A DNA stretch of 64,000 bases, from contig CAVGEY010000002.1 in assembly GCA_963628435.1 (NCBI GenBank), positions 62,001-126,000 on the forward strand, written 5' to 3'. The notes beneath the pieces are model-generated. The model searched no databases and was not told where the DNA came from. It saw only the letters and a list, made by a program, of their open reading frames with translations. A program made the translations under genes and the position numbers. The first letter of the stretch is position 1. The number at the start of each line of letters is the position of its first letter. The DNA is from CAKSQF01 sp963628435 (lineage in GTDB: Bacteria > Bacillota > Clostridia > Oscillospirales > CAG-272). Shown one piece after another: positions 1 to 10,002 of the stretch.

Positions 1-1
1 A

Positions 2-634
2 ATCCCCGAGTCTTTAACTCTGATAGCCCCCTATGAGCAGGAATGGCATTACAAAGTATTCTTCTGTCCTTACAGCTCAACCGCTGCGGGCGGCACATAC
101 GACGCAGAGCAGGACGAATTCGAAAAATTCTACCTGGATCACAGCTGGGAACATGATGCCGACGATCTTCCGAACGGCCTTATAGATGAAATGAAAGAAT
201 GGCCGACAGTTGTCGGACCTTTCGGCGACCATGACACCGGTGTTGACCATGCCGACATAGGCTGGACAGGCGACAATCACGGCCTTATGCTCTACACAAC
301 ATTTAACATTGACAATCTCGAAGAGTTCAAAAAGAATTACGCGAACTTCGAAATCTGGGTATGGTTTGACAACACACCCACATTCTATCTCAACGGCAAA
401 AAGATATTCCGTATGGATACCAACTGCACAGGCAATCCCGGCGACTGGGTTAACACTATCACATTCATCGATCCCGAAGATGTGAAGTATGCAGAATACT
501 TCGCCGATGACATCACAACCGCGAACGACATTTTCAGCTATCTTGTTGAAGGTGAGAACACCCTCGTTGTAACTCTTAAAGACGCGTGGGGCGGACGCGA
601 ATTCGACTTGGAAATGCTTGTAGGCAACGACTGA
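2..634 (+). CDS. C-terminal part of a protein with a galactose-binding-like beta-sandwich (5' truncated)
   Basis: The reading frame is already open at base 2 and runs 210 codons to a TGA at 632-634, so only the C-terminal part of the protein is present. It is rich in aromatic and acidic residues, has no membrane segment, and its second half (LYTTFNIDNL, FEIWVWFDNTPTFYLNGKKIF, then VEGENTLVVTLKD) reads like the jelly-roll module that ends many secreted glycosidases and metallophosphoesterases, where a short 'FYLNGK' strand precedes a 'GENTLVV' strand. The catalytic part, if any, lies outside the window, so no enzyme function is assigned. A strong terminator follows at 672-705. The adjoining GH43 block suggests, but does not prove, a role in polysaccharide use. 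Confidence 0.75.
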   Translation: MPESLTLIAPYEQEWHYKVFFCPYSSTAAGGTYDAEQDEFEKFYLDHSWEHDADDLPNGLIDEMKEWPTVVGPFGDHDTGVDHADIGWTGDNHGLMLYTTFNIDNLEEFKKNYANFEIWVWFDNTPTFYLNGKKIFRMDTNCTGNPGDWVNTITFIDPEDVKYAEYFADDITTANDIFSYLVEGENTLVVTLKDAWGGREFDLEMLVGND

Positions 635-671
635 TATCGGCAGCGAATATCGGTTTTGATATTTATCCGAA

Positions 672-705
672 AGCAGGGGACGGCACAGACCGTTCCCCTG
701 CTTTT
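672..705 (+). terminator. Intrinsic terminator after the truncated gene
   Basis: AGCAGGGG-ACGG pairs with CCGT-T-CCCCTGCT around a six-base loop and is followed by TTTTG. It lies 38 bases after the stop and separates this gene from trmO. Confidence 0.8.
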
Positions 706-738
706 GAATTTTATTCGCAAAAAAAGAAAGGCGCAAAT

Positions 739-1428
739 TTGGACAAAGAATACAGAATGAGAGCAATCGGACATATAGTTTCCGATTTCCCCGAAAAATT
801 CGGAATTCCCCGTCAGAGCGGACGGGTAAAATCACTGATTTCCAAAATCGTTTTCGAGCCCGAATACCGAAATCCCGATGCCCTGCGGGCGCTTGACGGA
901 TTTTCGCATCTGTGGATATTATGGATCTTTTCGGAGGCGATAACCGAGAAATGGTCGCCCACCGTTCGCCCGCCCCGACTCGGCGGAAACAGGCGTGTCG
1001 GCGTTTTCGCAACCAGATCACCCTACCGCCCGAATCCGATCGGTTTATCGGCGGTCAGAATCGAAAAAATCGATTTTGAAAACTGCGAAATCATACTGTC
1101 GGGCGGTGATATTATGAGCGGAACTCCGATAATCGACATAAAGCCGTATCTCCCCTCCGCCGACAAAATCGACGGTGCGGTCGGCGGATTTGCCGATGCT
1201 CTCGATTCTTACAGGCTGAACGTGATTTTTGACACCGCCATCCCCGACGAGTTTCCGAACGACAGAAAAGACGCGCTTATCGGCATACTTGCCGACGATC
1301 CGCGCCCGTCATATCAGACCGATTCGAGCAGAATCTACGGAATGGATTTTGCGGGTTTTTCGGTCAAATTCCGTGTGGACGGCGAAAACGGAAATCTTCA
1401 TGTCATCGAAATCGAAAAAATCAAATAA
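739..1428 (+). CDS. trmO: tRNA (adenine(37)-N6)-methyltransferase TrmO (TsaA family)
   Basis: TrmO uses SAM to N6-methylate t6A37 in threonine tRNAs in the cytoplasm, fine-tuning decoding. The protein has the TsaA signature in order: IGHIVSDF near the N-terminus, KFGIPRQ, FSHLWILWIF, VRPPRLGGN, GVFATRSPYRPNPIGLS, then SGTPIIDIKPYLP, and the C-terminal DPRPSY and YGMDF motifs. At 229 residues it matches the bacterial family length (about 235). I chose the TTG at 739 because AGAAAGG lies 8 bases upstream and the distance from this start to the first conserved IG equals that of E. coli TrmO; an ATG at 757 is the alternative. It stands alone between two terminators, and starts inside the trailer of the preceding gene. 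Confidence 0.92.
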   Translation: MDKEYRMRAIGHIVSDFPEKFGIPRQSGRVKSLISKIVFEPEYRNPDALRALDGFSHLWILWIFSEAITEKWSPTVRPPRLGGNRRVGVFATRSPYRPNPIGLSAVRIEKIDFENCEIILSGGDIMSGTPIIDIKPYLPSADKIDGAVGGFADALDSYRLNVIFDTAIPDEFPNDRKDALIGILADDPRPSYQTDSSRIYGMDFAGFSVKFRVDGENGNLHVIEIEKIK

Positions 1429-1448
1429 GCGGAGAACTTGCCGCCATA

Positions 1449-1484
1449 CAAACAAATCCCTCCCGATCGGGAGGGATTTGTTTG
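1449..1484. terminator. Bidirectional terminator between trmO and the GH43 operon
   Basis: A perfect 36-base palindrome centred on GATC between two convergent genes. The stem (AATCCCTCCC / GGGAGGGATT) is flanked by T-rich tails on both strands, so it can stop trmO (plus) and the GH43 operon (minus). Confidence 0.9.
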
Positions 1485-1494
1485 TTTCGGGCCT

Positions 1495-4200
1495 TTATTC
1501 GGCCGTCAGTTTGAGATTATCGAATTCCGCCGTACAATAGTGAACGCGCAGTCCGGCAGCGCCCTGCATATACGGGTCGGGATCGACATATTCGAGCATG
1601 AATTTGCCGTCAAGCCAGACTTTTATCGAAGATCCCTTTACGGTAACCTTGAGATGATATGTACTGCCGGTCTTAACCGTTGCGGGTACGCTCTTCAAAG
1701 CTGTCCAGTTATAGTTCTGCTTGCCGATAAAGACATCGGTTGCCGACAGACCGACAAAATATCCCTGCACGAAATCGGTACCGAGAGCTATATTTTCCTC
1801 GTTTGTGGTGCCGTTTCCGCCGACGGCGGGATTTGTTGAGCGAACGAGTATACCGACATTTATATTTGTGCTTGTCGGTGTTATATCCGCCTCAAAAGTA
1901 TAGTCGCCGTAATTTTCGCTGCCGTAAAGTCTCTTGCCGACCGATTTTTCCGCACCGGCTATAAACAGTTTACCGCCTTTGAATTTCCAGCCTCCGTCCG
2001 AATAAATATTTCCGTCTCGGACTTCATCACAGCTCTTTGTGAAAGATACGACATCTTCGTGCTTACCGAGAGTATAGTCTGCAATCGACGCCTGTCCCGA
2101 CACTGCCCTGAACGACAATGATGTGAATCCGTCTTTAAGGCTGATATTTCTGTAAATTTTCTTGATGACTTCACCGTTTGTCGAATCGAGTGTCAGCGTC
2201 GCCACAAGTTTTTGATTCTGATAAACCTCGAGTTTTGCCGTCTGTGTAGATTTGTATTTTATCGCAATGTCATACTTTCCGTCGCCCTGTACCTGAACAT
2301 AATAGTTGAACACGCTGCCATTGCCGACGGTCAGATATTTCACTCCGTCGATTTTTTCGGCCGAATAATCTGTTTCGCGGCAGGTCACGGCAGAAAGATT
2401 TCCGGGTATCGGTTTGAAATAGTCTTTAACCGATGACTGATTCACATATTTTGTTATCGCGGTAAACGATACCTGTGCCGTTCCGCCTTCGGATAGTACG
2501 CCGAAGCTTCCGTCGCCGCCAAGCGAAATGTTGTAGCTGCAGAGAGTGCGGTTATTTACGAAAAATGTGAATCTGTTGTCTTTTCTCTTCACCATCAGCT
2601 GCTGTACGCTTGAAAAATCGACATTTTCATTGAAGCTCTTTACAAGATCGTTTTCATAGCCGTATACTTTGCCGTCTACAACAAATGTAATGCGGAGTTT
2701 TTGTCCGTTCGGATCGAAGAGCGCTTTTCCGTAGTTATTCTCGTCGGTATAGCTGAACAGTATTCCCGCCATTCCGCCGTTTATGCTAACAATATTCGTC
2801 TCGGCGGTATACTCTTTACCGAATGTTTTTGTTGTCAGCGCTTTTCCGCCGTCCGAAAGAAGCAGATAGCCGTCATTTACCGATGCGTCCGACAGTTTCC
2901 ATTCGGATGTTTCCGATTCAGTCGCGAATCTTGTATATACATCGGGCATTTCGGGTGCCTGCGTTGCGGTTTCGGTAGGTCCGAGAACTTCCATTTTTCC
3001 TTCATCGAGTACGAGCTTATCGATTCGCATACTGCGTATACCCGTGGTATTATAATGCGAATGATAAACTATATAGTAGCAGTCCATATTCGGGCCGAGT
3101 ACGGTTGAGCTGTGTCCTATTCCGTATACCGTTTTAAGAGTGCTTACGAGAATCGGATTTTCGTCACCGGGTGTGAAATTTATACAGTTTTTACCCGATG
3201 CGTAATCTATGCGGTAGCCTCTGCTCCAGACATGGTTGCCCGTATATGTGATATAGTAGTATCCGTCATAGTATATGACCATCGGACCTTCGGTCCAGCC
3301 GTTCATATATGCGCCCGTTTTGGTTCCCGAATTCGATACCGATGTCGGAGATGACATGGGATACACCTTGATTCCCGACCAGTCGGCAGAATAGAAATAC
3401 CATTTGCCGTCATTGTCGATGAAAATGTGACCGTCAATCGAATGTCCCCAGTTATCGGTAACGATTTCAAACGGGCCGAGCGGTGATTTGCTTTTCAGCA
3501 CGTAATGTCCGTTTCCGAGCGGAGATGTTACCATATAGAAATATCCGTTGTAATAGGTGACCTCGGGAGCATACGCGCCCTTTGTTATTGCTTCGGTTGT
3601 GCAGAATCCGCCGTATTTCCAGCTTACAAGGTCTTCGGATGTCCAGACTTTGATTCCGTTCTGCGTATCGTCCGACGAACAGTACAGATAATATGTCCCG
3701 TTCCATCTCATAACAAACGGGTCGCCTGTTCCGCATGACCATGCTCCGTTTGATTTCGGCGTTACCAGCGGATTTGTGAATGTCGGTTTTGTTGTCACCA
3801 CTTTTTCGATTTTGGGATCGATTTTTACCGCCTGTTTTGTCGTTGTAACCTGAGTTGTCTTTGCGGCGGTTGTGATTTTCTCGGTTGTCGTTACCGCCGT
3901 CGTTGCAGCCGCCGTTGTTGTAAGTGCCGCGGTTGTAACCGGCAAAACCGATGTAACGAGAGCCGATGATTTCACCGAAGAATCTGTCGTTATACCCGTG
4001 TCTTTTGTGACAGGCGATACAGTTGTAACCATATCGGTTTTTGCCGCGTCTGTCGTCGGAACGGCCGCAGTCTGCGGTATATCGGTTGTTTCGTTTACCG
4101 TCGTGTTTCTGTTTGCACCGCATGATGTGCATGCGGACAGCGCGAGAGTAAGAAGGATGACGGCAGACGAGAATGCACACAATAAAATCCGTTTTTTCAT
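1495..4200 (-). CDS. GH43-family glycosidase lipoprotein with Thr-rich linker and C-terminal binding modules (paralogue A)
   Basis: A 901-residue exported lipoprotein. Residues 1-24 form a signal ending in LSAC (Cys24 lipidated). Residues 30-135 are a Thr/Ala-rich spacer. The GH43 five-bladed propeller follows, with the expected triad: Asp160 in GTGDPF (base), Asp256 in HSIDGH (pKa modulator) and Glu304 in GWTEGP (acid). After about residue 430 come a concanavalin-like segment (GILFSYTDENNYG), a CBM6-like segment (YDIAIKYKSTQTAKLEVYQN) and a second concanavalin-like segment (NVGILVRSTNP). GH43 members cleave arabinose- or xylose-containing side chains; the precise substrate cannot be read here. 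It is the last gene of the GH2-GH43-GH43 operon, 34 bases after paralogue B. Confidence 0.88.
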   Translation of the reverse strand: MKKRILLCAFSSAVILLTLALSACTSCGANRNTTVNETTDIPQTAAVPTTDAAKTDMVTTVSPVTKDTGITTDSSVKSSALVTSVLPVTTAALTTTAAATTAVTTTEKITTAAKTTQVTTTKQAVKIDPKIEKVVTTKPTFTNPLVTPKSNGAWSCGTGDPFVMRWNGTYYLYCSSDDTQNGIKVWTSEDLVSWKYGGFCTTEAITKGAYAPEVTYYNGYFYMVTSPLGNGHYVLKSKSPLGPFEIVTDNWGHSIDGHIFIDNDGKWYFYSADWSGIKVYPMSSPTSVSNSGTKTGAYMNGWTEGPMVIYYDGYYYITYTGNHVWSRGYRIDYASGKNCINFTPGDENPILVSTLKTVYGIGHSSTVLGPNMDCYYIVYHSHYNTTGIRSMRIDKLVLDEGKMEVLGPTETATQAPEMPDVYTRFATESETSEWKLSDASVNDGYLLLSDGGKALTTKTFGKEYTAETNIVSINGGMAGILFSYTDENNYGKALFDPNGQKLRITFVVDGKVYGYENDLVKSFNENVDFSSVQQLMVKRKDNRFTFFVNNRTLCSYNISLGGDGSFGVLSEGGTAQVSFTAITKYVNQSSVKDYFKPIPGNLSAVTCRETDYSAEKIDGVKYLTVGNGSVFNYYVQVQGDGKYDIAIKYKSTQTAKLEVYQNQKLVATLTLDSTNGEVIKKIYRNISLKDGFTSLSFRAVSGQASIADYTLGKHEDVVSFTKSCDEVRDGNIYSDGGWKFKGGKLFIAGAEKSVGKRLYGSENYGDYTFEADITPTSTNINVGILVRSTNPAVGGNGTTNEENIALGTDFVQGYFVGLSATDVFIGKQNYNWTALKSVPATVKTGSTYHLKVTVKGSSIKVWLDGKFMLEYVDPDPYMQGAAGLRVHYCTAEFDNLKLTAE

Positions 4201-4234
4201 ACTTTCTTTTTTTCTCCGTCTTTATTTCTCATTT

Positions 4235-6697
4235 TTATTCTGCCGCGGAAACTTTAAGAGATTTTACCTCAAACTCGGTCGAGCATCCGGCAAATCCGAC
4301 TGCGCCCTGAAGGAACGGATCTCTGTCGGTATATTCAAGTGCCTTTTCTCCGTTGACCGATACGGTTATCGTCGCGCCGACTGCTGTTATCGTAAGAGTA
4401 TACTCGGTATTCGCCGAGAATTTCATAAAGCATTTTGCGACCTGTTCTCTGCAGTAGCTCATTCTGCAAATTTTCAGTGTTCCGCGTTCCATGACAACAA
4501 GGTAGCCGTTCATAAAGTTTTTGCCGAGCGTCGGGGAGTCATTCGCACCGCCGTTTGAAAGATCCGAGCCGCGTATTATGACACCGCATCCGAGTTTCCC
4601 GCTTATCGGCTTTATAACCGTTTCGACGGTATAGTTATTCCAATCGTATTTTCCGTAGGCAATCTTGCCCGCCGAATCTCTTGCCGAGAGTGTGAGCTGC
4701 TTCGATTTTTCCCAGCTGCCGTCACTGTAAATCACTTTTTCACCTGTAAAGTCATCGATATCCAGCGTTTCTGTCTCTGTTGATTTGTCAGCCTCATAGC
4801 TTATGATATTCGCACTTCCCGTAAGCACACGAACGGTTATAACCGAATATCCCGATTTCAGTGACGCGTTATTCAGAATGGCAACAGACGATTTATCATC
4901 GTTTGACGGCAGTTCGAGCATACCGACATATTCGCCGTTCTGATATATCTCGATCCTGCTGTCGGCAGTCGATGTATATTTTACCGCGAAATCATAAGTT
5001 CCGGTCGATTCGACATTGACACGGTAGTTAAAATAATCGTCCTTCTTTGCGGCGACCGCGTTGACCTTACTGTTTCCCTCATTTGCCGTTTCGACAACGG
5101 TGATGTCGCTTTCGAGACAGGTAACCGCGAAAAATTCGCCGCTTACCGGTTTGAAAAAGTCTTTAATGTATGACTGATTGACATATCTGCTGATTGCGGT
5201 ATATCCGAAGCTCGCTGTTCCGTCTGTCGCCGTGCATCCGAACGATCCGCCGCCGAGTCCGCTTTCGAGCGTCCCCGTTTTCAGATTATTGACATAAAAT
5301 GTATAGGTTGTTCCCTCTCGTTTTACCGTGAGAAGCTGCAGGCAGTCGAACGAAAGATTTTCGCCGAAGCTCTTTACAAGCGGCAGTCTGTTTTCGGTTG
5401 ACACGCCGTTTACCGTAAATGTTACCACAAGTTCCTGCGTATTCGGATCAAACAGCGCGCTGCCGTAATTGTTTTCGTCGGTATATCCGAACAGTGCTCC
5501 GGCTTTGCCCGATTTTATCGATTTAACATTGAGCTCTGCCGTATAATTCCCGTCGAATTTTTCGTTTGAAAGCACTTTTCCGCCGCGCCTTACGACAAGT
5601 TCACCGTTTTCAACTTCGGCATACGAAAGCGTCCATTCGGAAAGATCTTCGGATGACGTAAACGAACTATACAGGTCGGGCAGTGTCGGCGCCTCTGTTT
5701 TGTCTGTTGTTTCGCCGAGCACCTGCATTACGGTATTGTTATAATATACCCTGTCTATACGGGTGTCACGCACTCCGTCGGTATTCGGCATAGCATGGTA
5801 GACAATATAATATCCGTCAAGGTTCGGGGCAAGTACCATCGAGTTATGACCTATTCCCTTTGCCTCAACCGTATTTACGAGAAGCGGATTATCATCCGGC
5901 ACTCTGAAGTTTGTCGGTCTTCTTGTCGCATAAGCATAATTTATACGGTAACCGGGTGAAAGATAATGATTTCCGCTGTATGTCATAAAATAAACTCCGT
6001 TATATTTGACGACACTCGGCGCCTCTGTCCAGTTATCCTCCATCGGCGATGTTGCGGTAATTGATGATGAGTTGATATTTGTCGGAGATTCCATTTCGTG
6101 AGCGCGTATTCCCTCACCGCTTGCACGGTAAAAATACCACTTTCCGTCATCATCGATAAAAACGCTTCCGTCTATCGACAGTCCGATATTGCCGGTAACC
6201 GATTCGAAAAGTCCTGTCGGGCTGTCGCTGCGAAGCACTCTGTGACCGTTTCCGCTCGGCGAAGTATACATATAAAAATATCCGTTATAATATACAACCT
6301 CGGGCGCGTATGCAATGACGGTATCCTCGGGAACGGCACATGTTCCGACGTGCTTCCACTTCATCAGATCATCGGACACCCAACATTCAACACCCGTGCT
6401 TGTATAATAGAGATAATATTTGCCGTTCCATCTCATTATAAACGGGTCGCCGGTATTTGCGCCGTCTTTCGTTTGGCTGAGAATCGGGTTTTTCATCTGT
6501 TTTTCGACATCCGATGAGTCCGCACTGAGCAGTTTGGAAACATCGACTTCGGTTATCGGTTCCGCAGCCGAGCCTCCGTCGGTCGTTATGGCTGCCGATG
6601 TCGTATTTTCGGCAGTGGTGGTATTTCCGCTTTTCGCACATGCCGCAAGCAGCAGAAGCATCACGGCCGCAAGCATCAAACTGATTGCCTTTTTCAT
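4235..6697 (-). CDS. GH43-family glycosidase lipoprotein (paralogue B)
   Basis: An 820-residue lipoprotein with signal peptide ending LLAAC (Cys20) and a shorter Thr/Ser spacer than paralogue A. GH43 catalytic residues are all present: Asp84 (NTGDPF), Asp176 (LSIDGS) and Glu225 (NWTEAP). The acid motif reads TEAP, not TEGP as in A and C, and NIGL replaces the NxGH before SIDG, so its pocket probably differs. The same three C-terminal beta-sandwich modules follow (GALFGYTDENNYG; YDFAVKYTSTADSRIEIYQN; GCGVIIRGSDLS). It starts 44 bases after the GH2 stop with a ribosome site (GGAGGTAG), consistent with co-transcription. Presumed to act outside the membrane on plant or host glycans; substrate unknown. 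Confidence 0.88.
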   Translation of the reverse strand: MKKAISLMLAAVMLLLLAACAKSGNTTTAENTTSAAITTDGGSAAEPITEVDVSKLLSADSSDVEKQMKNPILSQTKDGANTGDPFIMRWNGKYYLYYTSTGVECWVSDDLMKWKHVGTCAVPEDTVIAYAPEVVYYNGYFYMYTSPSGNGHRVLRSDSPTGLFESVTGNIGLSIDGSVFIDDDGKWYFYRASGEGIRAHEMESPTNINSSSITATSPMEDNWTEAPSVVKYNGVYFMTYSGNHYLSPGYRINYAYATRRPTNFRVPDDNPLLVNTVEAKGIGHNSMVLAPNLDGYYIVYHAMPNTDGVRDTRIDRVYYNNTVMQVLGETTDKTEAPTLPDLYSSFTSSEDLSEWTLSYAEVENGELVVRRGGKVLSNEKFDGNYTAELNVKSIKSGKAGALFGYTDENNYGSALFDPNTQELVVTFTVNGVSTENRLPLVKSFGENLSFDCLQLLTVKREGTTYTFYVNNLKTGTLESGLGGGSFGCTATDGTASFGYTAISRYVNQSYIKDFFKPVSGEFFAVTCLESDITVVETANEGNSKVNAVAAKKDDYFNYRVNVESTGTYDFAVKYTSTADSRIEIYQNGEYVGMLELPSNDDKSSVAILNNASLKSGYSVITVRVLTGSANIISYEADKSTETETLDIDDFTGEKVIYSDGSWEKSKQLTLSARDSAGKIAYGKYDWNNYTVETVIKPISGKLGCGVIIRGSDLSNGGANDSPTLGKNFMNGYLVVMERGTLKICRMSYCREQVAKCFMKFSANTEYTLTITAVGATITVSVNGEKALEYTDRDPFLQGAVGFAGCSTEFEVKSLKVSAAE

Positions 6698-6741
6698 TTG
6701 GTCTACCTCCGTATTATATTCCGAATATAAATCTTGTCGGC

Positions 6742-9700
6742 TTATCTGTTTATCTCCTCAAAAGGATCGGTATCGCCGATTCTTGTCGGAGAAAGTCTTA
6801 CCGTGAAATCCACCGTACGGTCTTTGAGCTCATATTTTTCCTCGAGTTTCGGCCCGCACGAATTTGATCCTATTCCGGTCTGTCTGTAATCGATATTGAC
6901 GACCGTATCGTCAAGCGGGACAAGTTCGAAATCATGCGCCGTTTCGGTAAGTTGTTTCGGTGTATAATGAGAGCAGTTGAACGAGAATTTTTCTCCCGAA
7001 ACGAGAATTCCGTTTCCGCCGACATCATACAGCTCCATAAAGCGGCAGTCATCATGAGCCGAATTTTCCTGCGGGCGTATATAATGCTCGAAATTTTCGG
7101 TCGCCGTGGTTTTATAAAGGCCGAGTTTTGACGCTCTGCGCTTATCAACATAAGACTCATATCTGCCGAGTCCGAAATAGGCGATATTTTCAAGATCACC
7201 GACCGTATTAAACTGCCATCCGAATCTCGGAAGAGGCGGCAGGCCGCCGCGCACGTCTGCATGGCAGACAAGCGTTACACCCATATTCGGAGCAAACTTA
7301 TATGTCTGTTTAATCACGGCTATCGGGAGTCTGCCGTCTGCCGAGAGTTCGAGTTCGGCATCCACCGACAGGCTGCCGTCGCCGTTATCGATAACATTCA
7401 GACTGCGGCAGTCGGTATGAGTATCATCAAATCTGTTCCAGAACCAATGCGTCTTGATGTACTGATCGTTATCGGTCGGCGCGCGCCAGAGTGTCAGATC
7501 AATCGGCGATTTGAGAAGTTCTCTGCCCGACACCGAAATCGATTTTATAAGTCCGCATATCTTATCGACCGTGTATACGGCGTCCCCGTCTTTTACGATC
7601 AGATCGGTATCACTTTCAGATACCGCAAGAGCAGTGTCTCTGTGCTTTCCGATCGGAGATTTTTTCTCCGATTCAAGGACAATCTGTTCGAAACCGACCT
7701 CATATCCGACATCCGCCCACGGCTGTGACTTTATCGTTCTGAATGATATATCAAGAGTGGATATGCCGGCGAGCCCCTCAAAAATCGCTCTTTCGAGCTT
7801 ATAAGTTCTGACTGTGCCGGGCGCGATTTTAAGCGGCGAAATTCTTCCCCGGTTTACCGTTCTGCCGTCGATTACAAGCTGCCAGAAAAGTTCGATATCC
7901 GACAAATCGGAGAAAAAGCGCATATTGCGAAGTTTCAGGCTGCCGCTGTTTTGATCGAAGCCGACAAGTCTGCACGGACGCAGAACCTGTTTATATTCGA
8001 TAAGCGAGCTGTGAATTCTGCGGTCGGGATAAACAAGCCCGTCAATACAGAAATTCGAGCTGTTGAGCTTATCGCCGAAATCACCGCCGTAAAGGAATTT
8101 GCTTTCCTTTATGTTTCCGTAATCCACCGAATGGTCGGTAAGTTCCCAGACGCATCCGCCGAAGAAAATGTCGCTGTTATAGATAAGATTCCAGTAATCT
8201 TCAAGATCGCCGCCGCTGTTGCCCATTGCGTGAGCATATTCGCACATAAAGAAGGGCTTTTTCGCGACCTTAGGATTTATATAATAATCTTTTATTTCGG
8301 AAAGTGCCGGATACATTTTGCTGTCGACATCGCAGGCAGGGCTTCCGCTTCCGTTTACGCTCTTTTTCAGGGCTTCCGCATCATGAAGTCCGTAATAACT
8401 GTTTGTCGCATCGCACGAATGCACGATTGCATCCGGATAAAGCTCGTGAATCCGGTCATACATAATCTGCTGATTCTGCCCGAATCCGTTCTCGTTCCCG
8501 AGCGACCATATAATTACGCAGGCGTGATTCTTATCACGTTCAATCATAAGCATAAGTCTGTCGATGAATGCGTTTGTCCATTCGGGACTGTCGGACAGCA
8601 TATTCCATTTCCCGATTTCCGCCATACCGTGCGTTTCTATGTCGGCCTCATCGCAGACATAAAATCCGAGTCTGTCGCACAGTTCAAGGAATCGCGGATC
8701 GTTGGGATAATGGCTCGAACGAATCATATTTATATTATGAGCCTTCAGAATATAAAGATCGCGAAGCATATGCTCATAAGGCGTTGCGTAGCCGAGAGTG
8801 GGATGACTGTCGTGGCGGTTTACTCCCCTGCATTTAACCTTTTTCCCGTTTATCAGCACAACGCGGTTCTTAATCTCGAATCTGCGCATGCCGATTTCGA
8901 CTCTTATATGTTCGTCTCCGCAGGCAAGATAAAGCTCATAAAGGCAGGGCGTTTCGTCATTCCACAAATACGGATTTGCAACATCGAGCGACAGCACATG
9001 TCTGTCCGATTCTTCGGAAGATCCCGACGAAATTTCTTTTCCGAACGGGTCGACCAGCCGATACCGAATCGACTGCCCGGCATTCAGGCTGATTTCGGCA
9101 TTTATTTTTCCCGATTTGAAATCATCAGAAAGAACGGTTTTAGCCGAAATATCCGATATATGAACTTTATCGCGCGAAAGAAGATAGACCTCGCGGAAAA
9201 TTCCGGACAGTCTGATTTTATCCTGATCCTCAAGATAGCTGCCGTCGCACCATTTCAGCACGACAACTTTAATATCGTTTTCTCCGACACCGACGAATTT
9301 CGTAATATCGATTTCGGATGTCATGTGGCTTACCTGACTGTATGCCGCAAAGCGGTTATTGACAAACAGATAGAAGCAGGAATCGACTCCCTCAAAGACA
9401 ATTTTGAGTTCGCGTCCGAGAATATCCGACTCGGTAATATTTATTTTTCGGCGGTACAGTCCGCAGGGGTTTTTCTTCGGCACTTTCGGCGGATTTATCG
9501 GAAACGGGTAGGCGGTATTCGTATACTGCGGAACATCATATCCCGCGTTCAAAACAGTCTGCCAGCTTCTCGGAACATCGATCGTGTCCCAATCCGCGTT
9601 TTCAAAATCATCCGAATCAAAATCGCCTATTTCGTCGCAGCATGAATAATATCTGAAATCCCAGCGGCCGCAAAGCGAATAAAAACGTGATGAAGCGGCA

Positions 9701-9816
9701 CGGCTGCCGCTTTTTGCGGCACTGTCGCTGTCATACGGAACAAAATACGCTCTCGGCGCGTCGCATCCCACATGAAGATTATCAAGACTTTCGTGATAGC
9801 AAAATTCAAATTTCAT
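6742..9816 (-). CDS. Glycoside hydrolase family 2 beta-galactosidase (LacZ type)
   Basis: Hydrolyses beta-galactosides in the cytoplasm: there is no signal peptide and the 1024-residue length equals that of E. coli LacZ (1023). Domain order is the N-terminal jelly roll (GRWDFRYYS, VPRSWQ), an Ig-like domain, the TIM barrel (GVNRHDSHPTLG, IRSSHYPND, DEADIETHG), then the small Bgal chain domain (TLWRAPTDND) and the C-terminal domain. The acid/base Glu lies in WSLGNENGFG and the nucleophile Glu in FMCEYAHAMGNS. I start at the ATG at 9816, 10 bases after AAAGGA, rather than 24 codons upstream, which would overlap the promoter -35. It heads the operon with GH43 paralogues B and A. Confidence 0.93.
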   Translation of the reverse strand: MKFEFCYHESLDNLHVGCDAPRAYFVPYDSDSAAKSGSRAASSRFYSLCGRWDFRYYSCCDEIGDFDSDDFENADWDTIDVPRSWQTVLNAGYDVPQYTNTAYPFPINPPKVPKKNPCGLYRRKINITESDILGRELKIVFEGVDSCFYLFVNNRFAAYSQVSHMTSEIDITKFVGVGENDIKVVVLKWCDGSYLEDQDKIRLSGIFREVYLLSRDKVHISDISAKTVLSDDFKSGKINAEISLNAGQSIRYRLVDPFGKEISSGSSEESDRHVLSLDVANPYLWNDETPCLYELYLACGDEHIRVEIGMRRFEIKNRVVLINGKKVKCRGVNRHDSHPTLGYATPYEHMLRDLYILKAHNINMIRSSHYPNDPRFLELCDRLGFYVCDEADIETHGMAEIGKWNMLSDSPEWTNAFIDRLMLMIERDKNHACVIIWSLGNENGFGQNQQIMYDRIHELYPDAIVHSCDATNSYYGLHDAEALKKSVNGSGSPACDVDSKMYPALSEIKDYYINPKVAKKPFFMCEYAHAMGNSGGDLEDYWNLIYNSDIFFGGCVWELTDHSVDYGNIKESKFLYGGDFGDKLNSSNFCIDGLVYPDRRIHSSLIEYKQVLRPCRLVGFDQNSGSLKLRNMRFFSDLSDIELFWQLVIDGRTVNRGRISPLKIAPGTVRTYKLERAIFEGLAGISTLDISFRTIKSQPWADVGYEVGFEQIVLESEKKSPIGKHRDTALAVSESDTDLIVKDGDAVYTVDKICGLIKSISVSGRELLKSPIDLTLWRAPTDNDQYIKTHWFWNRFDDTHTDCRSLNVIDNGDGSLSVDAELELSADGRLPIAVIKQTYKFAPNMGVTLVCHADVRGGLPPLPRFGWQFNTVGDLENIAYFGLGRYESYVDKRRASKLGLYKTTATENFEHYIRPQENSAHDDCRFMELYDVGGNGILVSGEKFSFNCSHYTPKQLTETAHDFELVPLDDTVVNIDYRQTGIGSNSCGPKLEEKYELKDRTVDFTVRLSPTRIGDTDPFEEINR

Positions 9817-9859
9817 TTGTTTATATCCTTTACCGTATTTATTTACAAATTCCGTCAAA

Positions 9860-9894
9860 ATTATACCATAGTGCGCAATTTTTGTCAACCGGTT
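9860..9894 (-). promoter_or_regulatory. Promoter of the GH2-GH43 operon with overlapping AACCGGTT palindrome
   Basis: On the minus strand TTGACA (9883-9888) and TATAAT (9860-9865) are separated by exactly 17 bases. The 8-base palindrome AACCGGTT (9887-9894) overlaps the upstream edge of the -35. Such CG-centred palindromes are typical of LacI-family operators (established knowledge); binding here is inferred. Confidence 0.8.
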
Positions 9895-10002
9895 TTATAC
9901 AAATTGACAGCCGAATCAAAATCAAAACGGCGAAGCGCTGTTTGTTAAACATAAAATTTTCCTGATATTTTTATGTCGAATTTTGTTTATAATGATACTT
10001 GC

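Noticed and set aside
7951..9645. 564-residue plus-strand frame opposite the GH2 gene
   Set aside because: A shadow frame of the GH2 gene; no motif or ribosome site.
9860..9894. CcpA cre site at the GH2 promoter
   Set aside because: The sequence does not fit the 14-base cre pattern; only the AACCGGTT palindrome is real.
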